NCBI GenBank assembly: GCA_963969345.1
Contig: OZ017767.1
Location: 7,096,739 to 7,160,738 of the forward strand
Direction: 5' to 3'
From: Turbatrix aceti
Lineage: Eukaryota > Nematoda > Chromadorea > Rhabditida > Panagrolaimidae
DNA: 64,000 bases
The translations under genes and the position numbers were made by a program. The notes under the pieces were generated by a model that worked only from the letters and a program-made list of their open reading frames with translations, was not told the DNA's origin and did not search any database. This document shows positions 12,301 to 24,159 of the stretch, one piece after another. Each line of letters starts with the position of its first letter. The first letter of the stretch is position 1.

Positions 12301-14783
12301 ACAAAACAAACCCAGAACAACCCACGAGGTCTGTCACCTGACTACCTGCTATAATACAAAAACCGTACCGTTAATTGACTTTTGGCGTGTTTGACGGACG
12401 GATAACCTACTCACTCCTACTCAACCAACGCCTCAACCAACGACTGTCATCAAAAATTTATAATATAAAATTATCGTAGTCGAAAACACGCAACATGCAA
12501 AAAAAGCAGGTTGTTCAAAAGAACAAAAAAATACAAACATGCGAATTCGAGTGAATGACCAAACCCAACCCGCCTACAGGAACTATTATTCGGTCTTGTG
12601 AAGTCAATTTATTACAAAAAAATAATGACTATAGTATTTATTCGAGAGAAAAAAATGAACGAGGGAATTGGAAAAACAATGTCAAATAGTGCGTACTTAG
12701 AGTAATCTTTTACGTTTTTTGATTCGTAATTGCTTGTTTTTGTTATAAAAGTGCGTCAACCTTTTAGATAAATGGTTCCATTTTTTATCAGTCATTTGAT
12801 CAAACGAATCATAATTAATACTCGTAATGAGAAACAGAGTTATCAATGACAACCCTAAAATAAAGCAAGAAACAAGGCTAAAGGGGGGGGCCCCCTTCGG
12901 GGGCCCCAGGAAGGGAAAAGGAAGGAAGGGGAAGGCAAGGCAAGGTAAAGGTATCAAGGAAGGATCAGAAGGATCGCAAAATCGAAAAGGATCGTCTATC
13001 GTTTTGTTGTTTATTTTCTTTTTGCCCGTTTTTCGATTATCTTTTGCCGATCATGATTTTACCGATAGAAAATAATTATTTTTTGTTATTATCTTTTAGA
13101 ATAACCGATAATTTGCATATTATCAAAATCAGATCAAATACATATAATCGTTTTTTGACCCGCTTTAAAAATATTGGAATACATAAATACAATGGGGGCC
13201 CCTTTGGGGCCCCATGTAATTTGTTTGACGCTTTTGTAAAACATAAGTAATAATGTTGCTTTTCAATATCGCGCATATTTCGCCATCGCCTAATAAATCC
13301 TCGCCCGCTGCAATCGCTTATTGACCCGTTTCAAAGCATAACACCAAACACAAAAAAATATTCAAAGAATATGTACTAACACTAACACTGGGGCCCAGGA
13401 AAAATAGCAATTTAACAAAAATCATAAAATTATGTGATACATAAATCATCAAAATTAATAACAACAATCTCTTGTTTTGCCATCTTTCGCCATCACCCAA
13501 TCGCCCACTGTCACCGCCGTTGCGGTTCTCTCGACTGATGGCATGTGCGCCGTCCGTCTCTGCACCCGCTGTCTGTTCCGCCCACTCACCATGGATTTCA
13601 TTTTCTGAGAGATCAAAAAATTGAATTATTCAAATTAATTTTTAAAAAGTTGAAAAAATGTTTTTCATACTCAGCAAAAAATGGCAATGCTATTGATATC
13701 ACATTTGCCCCTACCCCAGTTACTGGCACAAATTATTTTTTTGTAAACCAAAAATTCAAATTTGTTCATGTTTGATTATTGATCGTCAAATGACCCATCA
13801 TTATGATTGCCTATTTCCGAGGAATTCAAAAATATTTTTTTTCAACATTTTTAAAATTAATTTAACAGAATCATTTTTTTGTCTTACGCAATCGCAATCG
13901 TCTACTCGCTCGCTCGCTCACACTCACCCACTTGACCCTGCGCCGCCTCCTCCCTCCATCGCGCTTTCGCCATTGACAATTTTGACAATTATGATAAAGC
14001 GTGCATTATCTTTTTCAAATCAATGGCTCCGGACCTAATGGCCCGCCAAACCGTTATCAGCGTAAAATTTGGATTTTATCGAATATACATACCGTAAAAT
14101 TAAAATTGTGTCTTTGCACAAACATCCTACTATAAGAAAGAAGAATTTTTTTTCAAAAAATAGGCCGCGGCCTGATTTTTAGGCCGGTTTTATGCCTTGG
14201 TTATCATAAGAAAAGAATACCTATAAAATAGAAAATCGCTGTTTGATATTAAAATTGATTCATTTGTAAGTTTATTTATTCAAAATTCTCCCTTTAGTAA
14301 AATTAAAAACTTGACTTCGACGTCTACAGATGCCCGAAACAACCACCCTGTTTCCTGCCTTGACGGACACCACAATCACGGACGGATTGCACTCGTCAAC
14401 GATGTTTGAGCCCTCAAATATTCCAAAAAACCTGTGACATCAAAATTTTTCTTTCTTGAACGTCCACTGACTGAGTGCGATCCTGCGGCGATTCCGGTGC
14501 AGCTCTCATTATCGTTTTCTGAGAGATCAGCAGTCACTCCAACCGTTGGATTCCCGCCAAGCTGATGTCGCGAGGAGACCGAGGGGCGCGTGCGCTTTGC
14601 GAGCGAAACGTTCTCTCGTATAAAATAGTCGTTACAAAAATCCGCGCAGCCTAACCCTTTTGGCCTTGGCTTGGCTTTTGGACTGCTACGAATAATAGAG
14701 ATTCAAAATATTTTCAATGCCTTTCTTTCGGGGGTGAAACAAGCTCATCTCTTATCTTCTACGCCACGCGCAGCTGCATCTTT
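9309..14783. other. Gene-poor noncoding DNA with GC-rich palindromes
   Basis: No open frame longer than about 110 codons carries recognisable protein sequence. Notable structure: G/C hairpins at about 12884-12908 and 13193-13216 in otherwise AT-rich DNA, a GGGGCCC word near 13389, and a purine-rich GGAAGG/GGCAAGG tract at about 12905-12960. The proximal part presumably includes the neurensin-like gene's promoter. Confidence 0.4.
12884..13216. repeat. Two GC-rich perfect hairpins flanking AT-rich DNA
   Basis: At about 12884-12908 a G run is followed by CCCCC TTC GGGGGCCCC. At 13193-13216 the sequence is GGGGGCCCC TTT GGGGCCCC. Both fold into short GC stems with loops of about three bases. The DNA between is AT-rich. 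They could be the ends or modules of an unrecognised element, but I do not see a target duplication. Confidence 0.35.
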
Positions 14784-14795
14784 TATAATTTGTGT
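14784..14795. repeat. Target-site duplication (left) of the 14796 retroelement
   Basis: TATAATTTGTGT is repeated exactly at 15445-15456, immediately outside the other end of the element. Confidence 0.75.
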
Positions 14796-15444
14796 TTATT
14801 TATTTATTTATTTCACCATTACTCAGTGGTTAGTTATCATTAGACCAGATGTTAGGAGGCACAAATGATGTCCACGTAGGTGTAAATGTCTCGATTCGTT
14901 TTGGGCGCGATTTCTTCTTCCCATCGTTGCTGTGGTCTGGTTTTCGTCTTGTTGAACACCGAGTTGAGCGAATCGAGCGAATCGAGCGTAAAGTGGAGGG
15001 AGACCTCGAAATCGTCCTCGATGTCCTTGAGGAGAAGTCCGGAGGAGATAGGTCGCTGATCCCGCCATTTCTGTACCATCCACTGCGTCTTCTTGACGTT
15101 GACTTCCAGTCCGACGTCCTTGCAGATGATGGCCATATCCGACAGCATTTCCTGAAGTTCTTCGCCAGTGTGGGAGAAAAGAACGACGTCGTCAGCGTTT
15201 TGCGAATGGCCTCTTCAAAATCCGTCAGCAGTGAGCGTGCGTTGATGGTAGCGACGCTGAGCCGGAATCTAGACATTTTTTTTAGCCTACGTTTGACAGG
15301 GTGGCCAGCCCGGGTGTCAAACGGCGCTTTCAATTCTCACACTTGCGCTGCTTCCCGAATGCGATCGCGAGCGCAAGCTGCTGTCGCGGACAGGAGAGGC
15401 GGAATAAAACCGACCGTCCGCTAGGCGTGCAAGAATGAAGACTG
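14796..15444 (-). mobile_element. Internally deleted non-LTR retrotransposon (RTE-like)
   Basis: This 649-bp element lies on the minus strand. It has a leader of about 168 bp, then an ATG at 15276 followed by MSRFRLSVATINARSLLTD, which resembles the start of the AP-endonuclease domain of RTE-type non-LTR retrotransposons. About 75 bases on, a different frame begins with ADDVVLF (15196 on), the catalytic ADD box of reverse transcriptase, and continues as RT C-terminal sequence to a TAA at about 14850. The 3' end is a run of AATA repeats. Exact 12-bp TATAATTTGTGT duplications flank it. The endonuclease remainder and most of the RT are missing, so it cannot be autonomous. A second truncated copy at 60520-60629 shares its last codons and 3' UTR. 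Confidence 0.75.
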
Positions 15445-15456
15445 TATAATTTGTGT
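15445..15456. repeat. Target-site duplication (right) of the 14796 retroelement
   Basis: Exact copy of the 12-bp sequence at 14784-14795. Confidence 0.75.
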
Positions 15457-16274
15457 ATTGGACAATAATGCTCTTTTCAAATTTATTTATTTGGGGTTTT
15501 ACGCGTTTCAAAACAATTTGGCGGATTTCATATACACTTTTTGAGGACTGCGTTTTTAGTGTTTTGTGGAATTAGGTACCGTTTTTGTTTGAGGACAATA
15601 AATGCGGTTTGCTGTTGTTTTTTCAAATTTAACAATTTTTTTGGATCGCGTTTTTATTATTTTTCTTTTTTTTTATTATTGTCTAAAATTTTTAGGCGCG
15701 AGATAAAAATAGCTGAAGTGTTAAAACTTGAGAAAATCGCTCAAACGTGATTCCGGCGTCATTGGCACAAACAGTGTACATTCATACTCCCTTGCAGATA
15801 TAAATATACGTAGTTGGTCTCCATAGTCAAGGGACGCGTTTATTTTTTGCTGATTGGAGCGTCAGATGCTTCAAACTTGAGCTATTTCTGCGTTTTTGAA
15901 GTTAAATGGGGTTTTGAGGTTGTTTGAAGTGCTTTGAGTTGTTCCTTCCACTTTCCCAGATATTTTTTACGTCAGGTCTGTTCTCTAAAAAAAATTTTAT
16001 AACAGTGCAAAGTTTTATTTTTTGTTGCACACTTACTTGAGCAAGTACATAACATAGTTTTACGTGTCTAATTCTGCAAATGTGTGTGAAACGAGTGTTG
16101 TCTCAACGGATGATGAAGAGATGAAGAGCCGAGTAACTCTGTGCAATCAGCTTGAACAATCGAGTTAACTGCAGCTTCCTTCTTGCGCGGCTGGGGGCTC
16201 TTAACGATGTCAAAGTACGTATCTGTCCTGGTCTTCGTCCTCCACTACATCGGCCGGCGTTGATGAATATGGAT
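15457..16274. other. Noncoding stretch, nothing recognised
   Basis: AT-rich sequence without a credible coding frame, RNA gene or repeat boundary. Confidence 0.4.
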
Positions 16275-16676
16275 TTGAGTTGGACGAACGTTCGTGTTTG
16301 TTGGCGAACAAATTTGAATTTTTTTGATCGTGTGCGTTTGCGAACTGATTTTTCTTAAATTTGCAAAGTAACAAAGTAAAATTTTCTAAATAAATAAAAA
16401 TTAGGGTAAATTTAGAGTAACGGAGACAAAATTAATATTTTTTGACAAAAAAATGGAAAACAATCAAATTGTAGCCAAAAAATAAAAAATTTGAACAATC
16501 AAATTTTTCTTTTTTCTACAAAATTTTTGCTCAATTGATAAAAAAATCTGTTTAACGTTTGTTCGTGTTTGTTTGCGAACACAGTCAAAAACGTTTGCAT
16601 TGATTTTTCAACCGAAATTTAAAAAAAAGTTGTCGTGTTTGTTCGCGAACAAAAATACGGCGTTTGCCCCTCCCTG
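16275..16676. mobile_element. hAT-like non-autonomous element, copy 2
   Basis: The right end, reverse-complemented, reads CAGGGAGGGGCAAACG, the same terminal type as the element at 1706. The left end is degenerate. Interior TTTGTTCGCGAACA-like palindromes near both ends match copy 1, and the length (402 bp against 387) is similar. Flanking 8-mers ATATGGAT (16267-16274) and ATATGAAT (16677-16684) agree at seven of eight positions, which fits a hAT 8-bp target duplication with one change. No protein is encoded. Confidence 0.4.
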
Positions 16677-19514
16677 ATATGAATGGACGTCGTCGACGTC
16701 TCCCGAAACATCTCACCCCAACTCTCCATCGACTGGCTTTGGGCGTTAGACGTGGGACTTGGGACTTGGTCGCCTTCACTTCCGGGCGCCGGGCGACGTT
16801 CAGGGCATCCAGCGTGTCCTTTTACTCCCCTACGCCTCGCCTGAAGTGCAAGTTTACGCCGACCGATGCGATGCCGCACTTTGTTAAATGTTATAAAAAA
16901 CGTCTTTTTTGTGCCGTCGTTGCGTGCGTCTTGAAACTCTTGCCGGCTAAAAAACTCTTTTTTTTTTGAGCGTCTGTCGTTCGTTCGTTCTTCTTCGGTT
17001 TAGGCTTTATCAAACGAAACGCGCGCACGCTCTCCGGGGGAAAGTTGTCTTGTCTTGCCCAGTTCAGTCGTTTTTGCCATGTTTCAGTGGCTCAATTTGG
17101 ACCGAGATGGGAGTGCGACGAATTCCGAGAAGTAAAAATTTAAAAATCCGCTTGGAAAATTGTTGTTTGAACATTTGAATTTTTTTCTTTTTGTTTTTTT
17201 TGTTTCAATTTGTTCAACTTTTTTGAGTTCCTTATTTGACTTTTTTTTATGTTTTTTTAGATACATTTCTGTGAAAATTTTTTTTGCAGTTTTTTAAATA
17301 CACACAATTTTTTTTAACGGTGTACTCAGAATGACAAATTATGTAGTCTGTTTTTCTTTGAAAAAAAAGAAGCTATTTGTTGTCTGTTTAGCTCAATTCG
17401 GCATTTTTGCAGAGAAATTTGGGAATGTTTGGTTTTGTGTCAGATGACGGGAATCGGAGACGGAGAAAAGTGCACGGATCATGCTTCTTCCCGTCTGCGT
17501 CTGCGAACGAACAAAGCGCGTTTCCTGATGTTGACGATCTTCGGCATCTTGTGGTCATTGATTGGCACAAATGAATGACAAATATTTTTTTGTTGAAAAT
17601 TATTTTAAACAAACATTTTTACGGGGTTAAATGGATTTTTGTGCTTCGGAACGAGGATTAATTACATAGTTAATTAATTAATATCTAGTTGTTGACTGAC
17701 CGCGACATTGCTTGCTCGGATTAGAGTATAAAATACCTATAAGGTAACTGACGTACATAGTCGAGTGCCGTCAAAATCCATGATTTCTAATGTTTAACCC
17801 AAGAACATAAGAACATGCATAAAATTACTGGATAAGTATCTGACTAGCCGGAAGGGAAATTTTGTACCTCTTTGAAGCCCTTCTCTCCTTCGAGCCAATT
17901 TCTGCAGTCAAACGTTAAAAGTTTTCGACATGCATACACGTATTTTTTTGCGTCTTCTTCGTCGTCGTCTGCAAATGCGACTCTAAATCGAATTAACATC
18001 TATTAGCTTCGTCGGGGGAGATCCTTTAGCAGCGTCACATGCCTCTACTTTCACTACACATACACATACTTTCATGACGTGAACAGATTTTAGATTTCCT
18101 AGGCGAACGTCGTCCCTAAAGTTGACTTGTTCTAAATACAAGTTGAATATTTACTATTTTGTTAACGTACGTGTTTTGACTCCTCGCGAGTTGCGACTTG
18201 CAACTCACTTTTGAGCGGTTCAAAAGCGCTGCATTGTACTAGAAACTGTGGTTCGTTGCAGCTTGTCTGTTTTTTTTCAAAAACAAAAAAAAATTCAGAT
18301 GAAGTACTTTCCCAGGACTGACTGAGAAAGTCTGAGTAGCCCGCGTAGATGCCTTTTTTTCTTCTCTTCTTTTTCTTGGTCGGCTAATTTGCCTCGCGTT
18401 AAACGTTGTTTCTGCAGACAATTTGCAGCGTGAGTGCGGTGCAATAATTAATAGAATAGAAGAACTTTGATGCCGTTGGACAACGAATCGAATCTTAAGT
18501 TTTAAAAAGCGCGGCGTCGATGGCACGAGTCAAAAAATTATTTTAAGAATTTTTTTTGTGACGAAAAAATTTTTTTACGCTTGTCAGGCGCGTAACCAGG
18601 TTATCAGGTTATTTCCCGGTTGAATTGGAAAATACTGGGTTGTATATTATTTTTGCAACACAACAAGCCCTTCCTTATTGCCTGTGGGACTGCAGAAATG
18701 ACATGCCGTCGCCGGACCGCTGTCGCTGTCGCTGGTCGCTTCCGGTGTTGGCGTGCTTTTCTTCCTTTCCCCGCTCTCATTCCCCTGAGATAGACCCAGG
18801 TGAAGCCGGACTGGACTGTTGTCTGTTGTCCGGGAGAAGCCCGTTTGCCTCGTCTCGCTCGTAGTTTTTTTGTATTCGCTTGAATAGCGACCAGAACGAC
18901 TACGACCACGACCAACGGGCACGGCTTTCTCCCCGAACCCTGTGTTGCGTTGCGTTGCATTACTCACGCGCCCAACCCAGTCCAGTCTAGCCCAGAGACT
19001 CTTCCCACAAGCTGACTGTTTTTGTGAGTGTAACCCAATGCCGTGGGAACCCAGGGGGAATATGTAGGTAGAAAAAGAACCTAAGAACTCGGTGGAAGAG
19101 AGATTTCTGTATGTACAACTGTTGATTGAGGTCTGAAGGTTGGTAAATATCAAGTGGTCCTTCTGTGATCGTTGAACGACGGTGAAACATTGATGAAATA
19201 CATAATAAACAAAAAGAAACAACAAAGTATCCACAAATACGAAAAAACTTACTTTCTTGTTTTTGACGGACGCGTACGGTTTTTTATGGGTTCTCAGCGG
19301 CTTAGAGGGGAGTGATGGTGACAGAAGCATCCGTGTGCCCGTGCTGGATGTGTCGGTTGTTGTAGTTAAAAGGGCATGGCTGCTTGTTTTTTTCACGTGG
19401 CCTGTTTGCCTGTTTTTTGCGGATTGTTTTTCACGTCAGTTTTTTTTTATACCACACGGACCAAATTGCAAAAGTCGTTCGTTCGCAAAGACGTTCGTTC
19501 GTACCTGACACTGC

Positions 19515-19554
19515 CTTTGACTTCGACTTCGACCTCGACTTCGACTTCGACTTC
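19515..19554. repeat. (GACTTC)n-type microsatellite
   Basis: Imperfect six-base repeats of CTTCGA/CCTCGA. Confidence 0.7.
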
Positions 19555-22500
19555 TAACCTGCCGTGAACTCTGTCTCGCGTGTGTTGGCTGGCCAGCGAG
19601 GTGTTGGTTGGCTGTTGGCTGTTGGCTGCTAGCTGACGGCATGGCATGCGCATGCATGACCGCTAGCTGGCAGCAGCAACGGCTGGCACATCAGTGCCAA
19701 CACCGCCACCGCCACCACCATCCATATCCACCGTCAGTCGCAGGCAGTCGTCCCCTGTCCACACATGTACGCGCGCGTGTGCTTCCTGCCTCCTGTGGCC
19801 TGCGTGAACGCTTCAACTTCGGCGGCACGCTTGTCCGCAGGCGCCGTGTTCTGTTATGTTCTGTTCTCTCATTTGTTTTTCCACAGACTCTAAATATTAT
19901 CTGACGTTTCTATAATATACATTTCTTTGCTTTTTGGCACCTCGAGAAGGCCAATTTTGGTCTAATTTGCTTTTTACGCTGTTTTTGTTCTCTTTTCATT
20001 CTTTTTGAACCCGCCCGCAATTTTTTTCGCCCGTTAAAGTGTTTTTCGTATTTTATCTATCTTTTACGTGAAAAATGGAAAAACACTATTGATTGCCACG
20101 ATTCTCTTTTTTGAAGAAAGCGACGTAATTAAAAGTGCCGTGGCATGTTTTTTGCTGCTTCGGGACCCACTTGCGCTTTTTGAACGTTTTTGAACTTCCT
20201 AGGAACAAACGAAACCACGCGAGCGTACATAGTATACGTTTTTTTGTTTACGATCGTGCCAAGAGAACGAACGCGTGGGGTTTCTCTCGCTGTAGGCTGC
20301 GGAAATGTTGTTGACCACTACTGCAGGCCAGGCGCAGGTAAATTTATCAGATGGGGTTAGCATAAGCAGGAGGTAATTAGGGGCAATTTTCCGTCATTAG
20401 CCGTCTTCGAAGGAGTATGCTAGCTTGCCTAGATGATGTCCACTGCGCACGTAGGTACGTCATCAACGGTCGTGGCCGCTGCCGCGGGATTCAGAACAAA
20501 AAAAAGTTGCAGTCAACTCTCACGTGAGCACGTGGAGGTTGACTAGGGACAGCAAACGTGCCCGTCGTCGTCAGATTCGATTCACATATTCTTGCATGTG
20601 TCTGTCTATTTTTGTTGCTCTCATTTATTACAACAGTAGCAGCAGCGAGAACAACAATAACGGCAAGCAAAAGTTCTTTCTTTTTTTTCTACTATTTTCT
20701 ATATTTTTTTTCGACCAGCAACTGTGTATGCTCGGGGGCAGTGTCGGTCGCTTTTATGAATGAACGATTTTTTAAATGTGCATTTATTATTTATTGTTAC
20801 GAGAATTGGTCAGACCAAGTTTCCGGCGTGGCAACGCTTTCTCGGAAGAGATCCAAACGAGAGGGGAAAAATTATTTGTTTGTCAAAGTCACTCACTCAT
20901 GCGCTGAATAGAAAAAATTAGAAAAAAAAACCTAGTGAACTTTGGACACGCTGAAACTTGCTTGGGAGCAAATTATTAGATTAGAGGTCGAAAATATGGA
21001 AATAGGATTACTTGACCTGGCTGGACTCAGGTAACTTTGGATTCTTTTTAGAAACCAAAAAAATGCACCGGCGAAGTCAAAATTTGATTTTTGGATGAAT
21101 TGAACCCCTGTTTGGATCCAGAAAGTGATGTTGATGTTGGTTCGAGCATTGAACGAAGCAGAGGGACGCTTATGAATGAATGGACGACTGTTTGCCCGAG
21201 CAAAAGGGTGTACAAATCATTTGTACAAGGTTGGGTTGTCGAAAATGATGTCTGCAAGCAGCTGCGCAACTTTTTCATTGGCAGGTTGAACGTCGACGAA
21301 TCCCGCTTGCTTCAGTCAATTTAGTTTTTCCATTGTTCACGTGAACACGGAAAACATGCATGCAGGTGCACCTGTCTGCCATGCCCGGAACACGCTGTGA
21401 TTGAAAGAGACTTTCACATCCGTGTGCATCCATGTTCTCTGATTTGGCGTCGAATGAAATCCATGTTTTTGATTGTTTTTAAAGCAGCAGCAAAAAAAAT
21501 CAAGCCAAGCGCATTCTAGACCCTGTCACCTGGTTCGTTGTTGGCGGACGATGGAGCCGTGAATTTGCGTCTGCAGTCAGCGTCTGATCATCTCGGTGAT
21601 CTTTTCCGTCTCGAACGTGTGTCTTTAGACGTCAAAAAGGTAGAGCAGGGGTTGTTTACGCGGTGCAAAACAATCACAACCACAACCCGGGTTGGAGCCC
21701 GAGCGACTACCCTGCCCTGGCCCATCTCACCTGAATGCCTTGAATTAATGATTTTGTACAGTCGAGAGCCGTCCCGGCTGTTCGTTGTTATCTTCGCGCA
21801 GACAAAGTCAGGAGGCGATGAAAGATCGGTCGATTGATTGTTCGGCACGGCCGTCAATTTTTTCCGCGCACGCGTACAAATGCACGTGTTTTGGAGAGTG
21901 TCCGTTGGTCGAATGAGCATAATTTCAAGTTATTACTTTGCTCGGTGGAGCTGATAATGAGGGACATAGTTGATGCATTTTGGAAGTTTTTGGGTGGGAT
22001 TTGGGTTTGACTTGGACTTCATATTTCTAGGATGACTCACATCAACGGCAACCGAGTGTCTATGTCCGTGCCCGTCTTGTGTTAATTAAACCTCCAATTC
22101 ATGTCAGATGTAACCCAACGCTTTGTGCCCCCCCCCCTCCAGGTGACATCGTGTATACGCGTACGCAATGCTATTGACTTGTGTTTGTTTCTGATTGACT
22201 GACTCCTACCGCTTTCTCCTGCCTGATTAAAGCAAACGACCAACGACAACGACAACGACGACGCGTGTGTACGTAACGTAACATAACGTTTTTTTTGCCA
22301 GGGATGCATACTAGGGCCCTTCGGTGTTGTACGTACTATGCGTCGCAATGCAATCTCTGGTCGCCTGCTGTGGCTGTGGCTGCTGCTGCTGCTGCAGGTC
22401 TCCTGGTCCTCGTGCAACCGCTTGGCCGGGGCCGGGCCTGCCTGCTGATCACCACCAATAACGAGTGTTTTGTTTTTATGTACGTTCTTTTTTTTTCGTC

Positions 22501-24139
22501 TTTCTGTCGGCTGATTTTGTTGTATGTTTTTTTTTCACTTTTTCTTTTTCGATTCTGTCAGGGGTCAGTTTTTTTCCTAATATTTAGAAACCGTGGATCT
22601 GGCGTTGAACTCGCGGACGTGGATTTTGTCGTTTAGCGACTTTGTTAACAGATGAGTTATCTGCCGACACCTGTTATAAATATTTATTTATTTTTTCACA
22701 TTTGTCAATGAATGTTAAATGTTTGTTTTTTCGGGGATTGTCTGTTTCTCGGCATTTTATAAAAAGACCAGTTAACTTTGTTTTACACTTTGTAAATAGT
22801 CATGGAAAATCTGCTCGGACACCTGGCCCGTCTGGCTGGGGGTTAATCGATGTTTTTGAACGTTTTCCGATATCAATAATGTGTTCTGGGAACAAACGAA
22901 CGAATGAACGAACGAGCGAGCGAGCATGAACCGATTGTTGACGTCTGCGAACTGATGTGAGCTGTTTTTTAGGGTAAATGAGTAATTTTTTTTGTTTTAT
23001 TTCCGGTTAACAAAAAAATTTTAACCGACTCACCGTTTCGAGTGGGGTAAAGGGGAAGGTAAAGGTGAAGGTGATTCAGCTTACTCATTTTTGTTTTCGA
23101 GTAAGACGAGTCATAATCGCATCACTTTTATCCCGGCTTCTGCATCGTCTTCGTTTTCGAATTTTTTTTTACGCAAAAAATGTTTTCTTGTTGCATTTTT
23201 AAAAGCCGACTGGCCGTCCTTCTTTTTTTTTGTTCGATGGACCTAAATGCAAGGTCCGAAAGTCGAAAACATGTCTACTGACATGTCGTGCCAAAATGGG
23301 ATACCCCCCCATGCCGGGCACTAACTTAAGAGAAATTCGATGTAATACATACATTCTTCAATGTTTTGTGTTTTGGACGTGTTGAGTAGGTCTGAATCGA
23401 AGAAAGCAGGAGACCAGGAGACGAGACGATGGTCGATGAGGACAACTTTTTTTTTTGCTTCTTCTCGCTCGGATTGGATTGGCCACCAGTCAGTCGATGA
23501 AAGGACACCTGCACACACTTGCAACATTTTTGTCTTGTCTTCTGCTTCCTTCCCGTAATTTTTTTTGTTTGAAAAATAAAAAAAAAATGGTTTGATGGAT
23601 TTTTTGGGAGACAATTGTTGGTTGAAATTTTTTCGATTTGATCGATTCCGTGCGTTTATCTATTTTTTAAAAATTTAGGAAACATTTGAATTTTATTAGG
23701 ACATGAGATTTTTTTTAGATTTTTGATGGAAAAATGTATAATAAAATAAAAGAATAAAAAACATCGTCCTCATCATTTCTTTCCCCCCTCCCCCATCCCA
23801 TTATCGTCCGTCATCTGCAGCGTGCAAACATTTCCTCCCTTTTTCTGACGAAAGATAGTACGCGATTTCATTCATTCGGCGGCCTATTATTTAAAATTCA
23901 AGTTTTTCCTCCCTCCGTGTGTTGCATGTTTTTTTTTTATTTATGTTGCTCTCTTGAGCAAGCGTAGATTGACTGAGATTCTTTTTTTTTATCCGCCTCC
24001 CTGGTTGTAAAAAAGTTGAAAAAAAATGTTATTACATACACGGCTTTGTCTTACGTTTTGTGTTTGTTTATGCATCCATTGTCGGCAGAAACGAACAAAG
24101 AACTAACGGAACAGGGGGGCGCAGGTGGGATTTGGCATT

Positions 24140-24159
24140 TTTTACCTGGCCAGGTAAAA
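24140..24159. promoter_or_regulatory. Perfect 20-bp palindrome containing two TTTACCTGG sites
   Basis: TTTTACCTGGCCAGGTAAAA is its own reverse complement. Each half is the TTTACCTGG word that recurs across the noncoding part of the window. The core CAGGTA/TACCTG is an E-box-like word of the kind bound by ZEB/Snail-type zinc fingers in other animals. A regulatory role here is inference. Confidence 0.35.

Noticed and set aside
14849..15424. 191-codon plus-strand frame
   Set aside because: It is the antisense shadow of the retrotransposon RT remnant; the RT motif ADDVVLF is on the minus strand.
18647..19396. 249-codon minus-strand frame
   Set aside because: It begins with GTG, not ATG (first ATG is 22 codons in), its middle is Phe-rich from T runs, and an internal GTAAGT suggests it could be spliced differently. 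No domain was recognised, so I do not report it as a gene.
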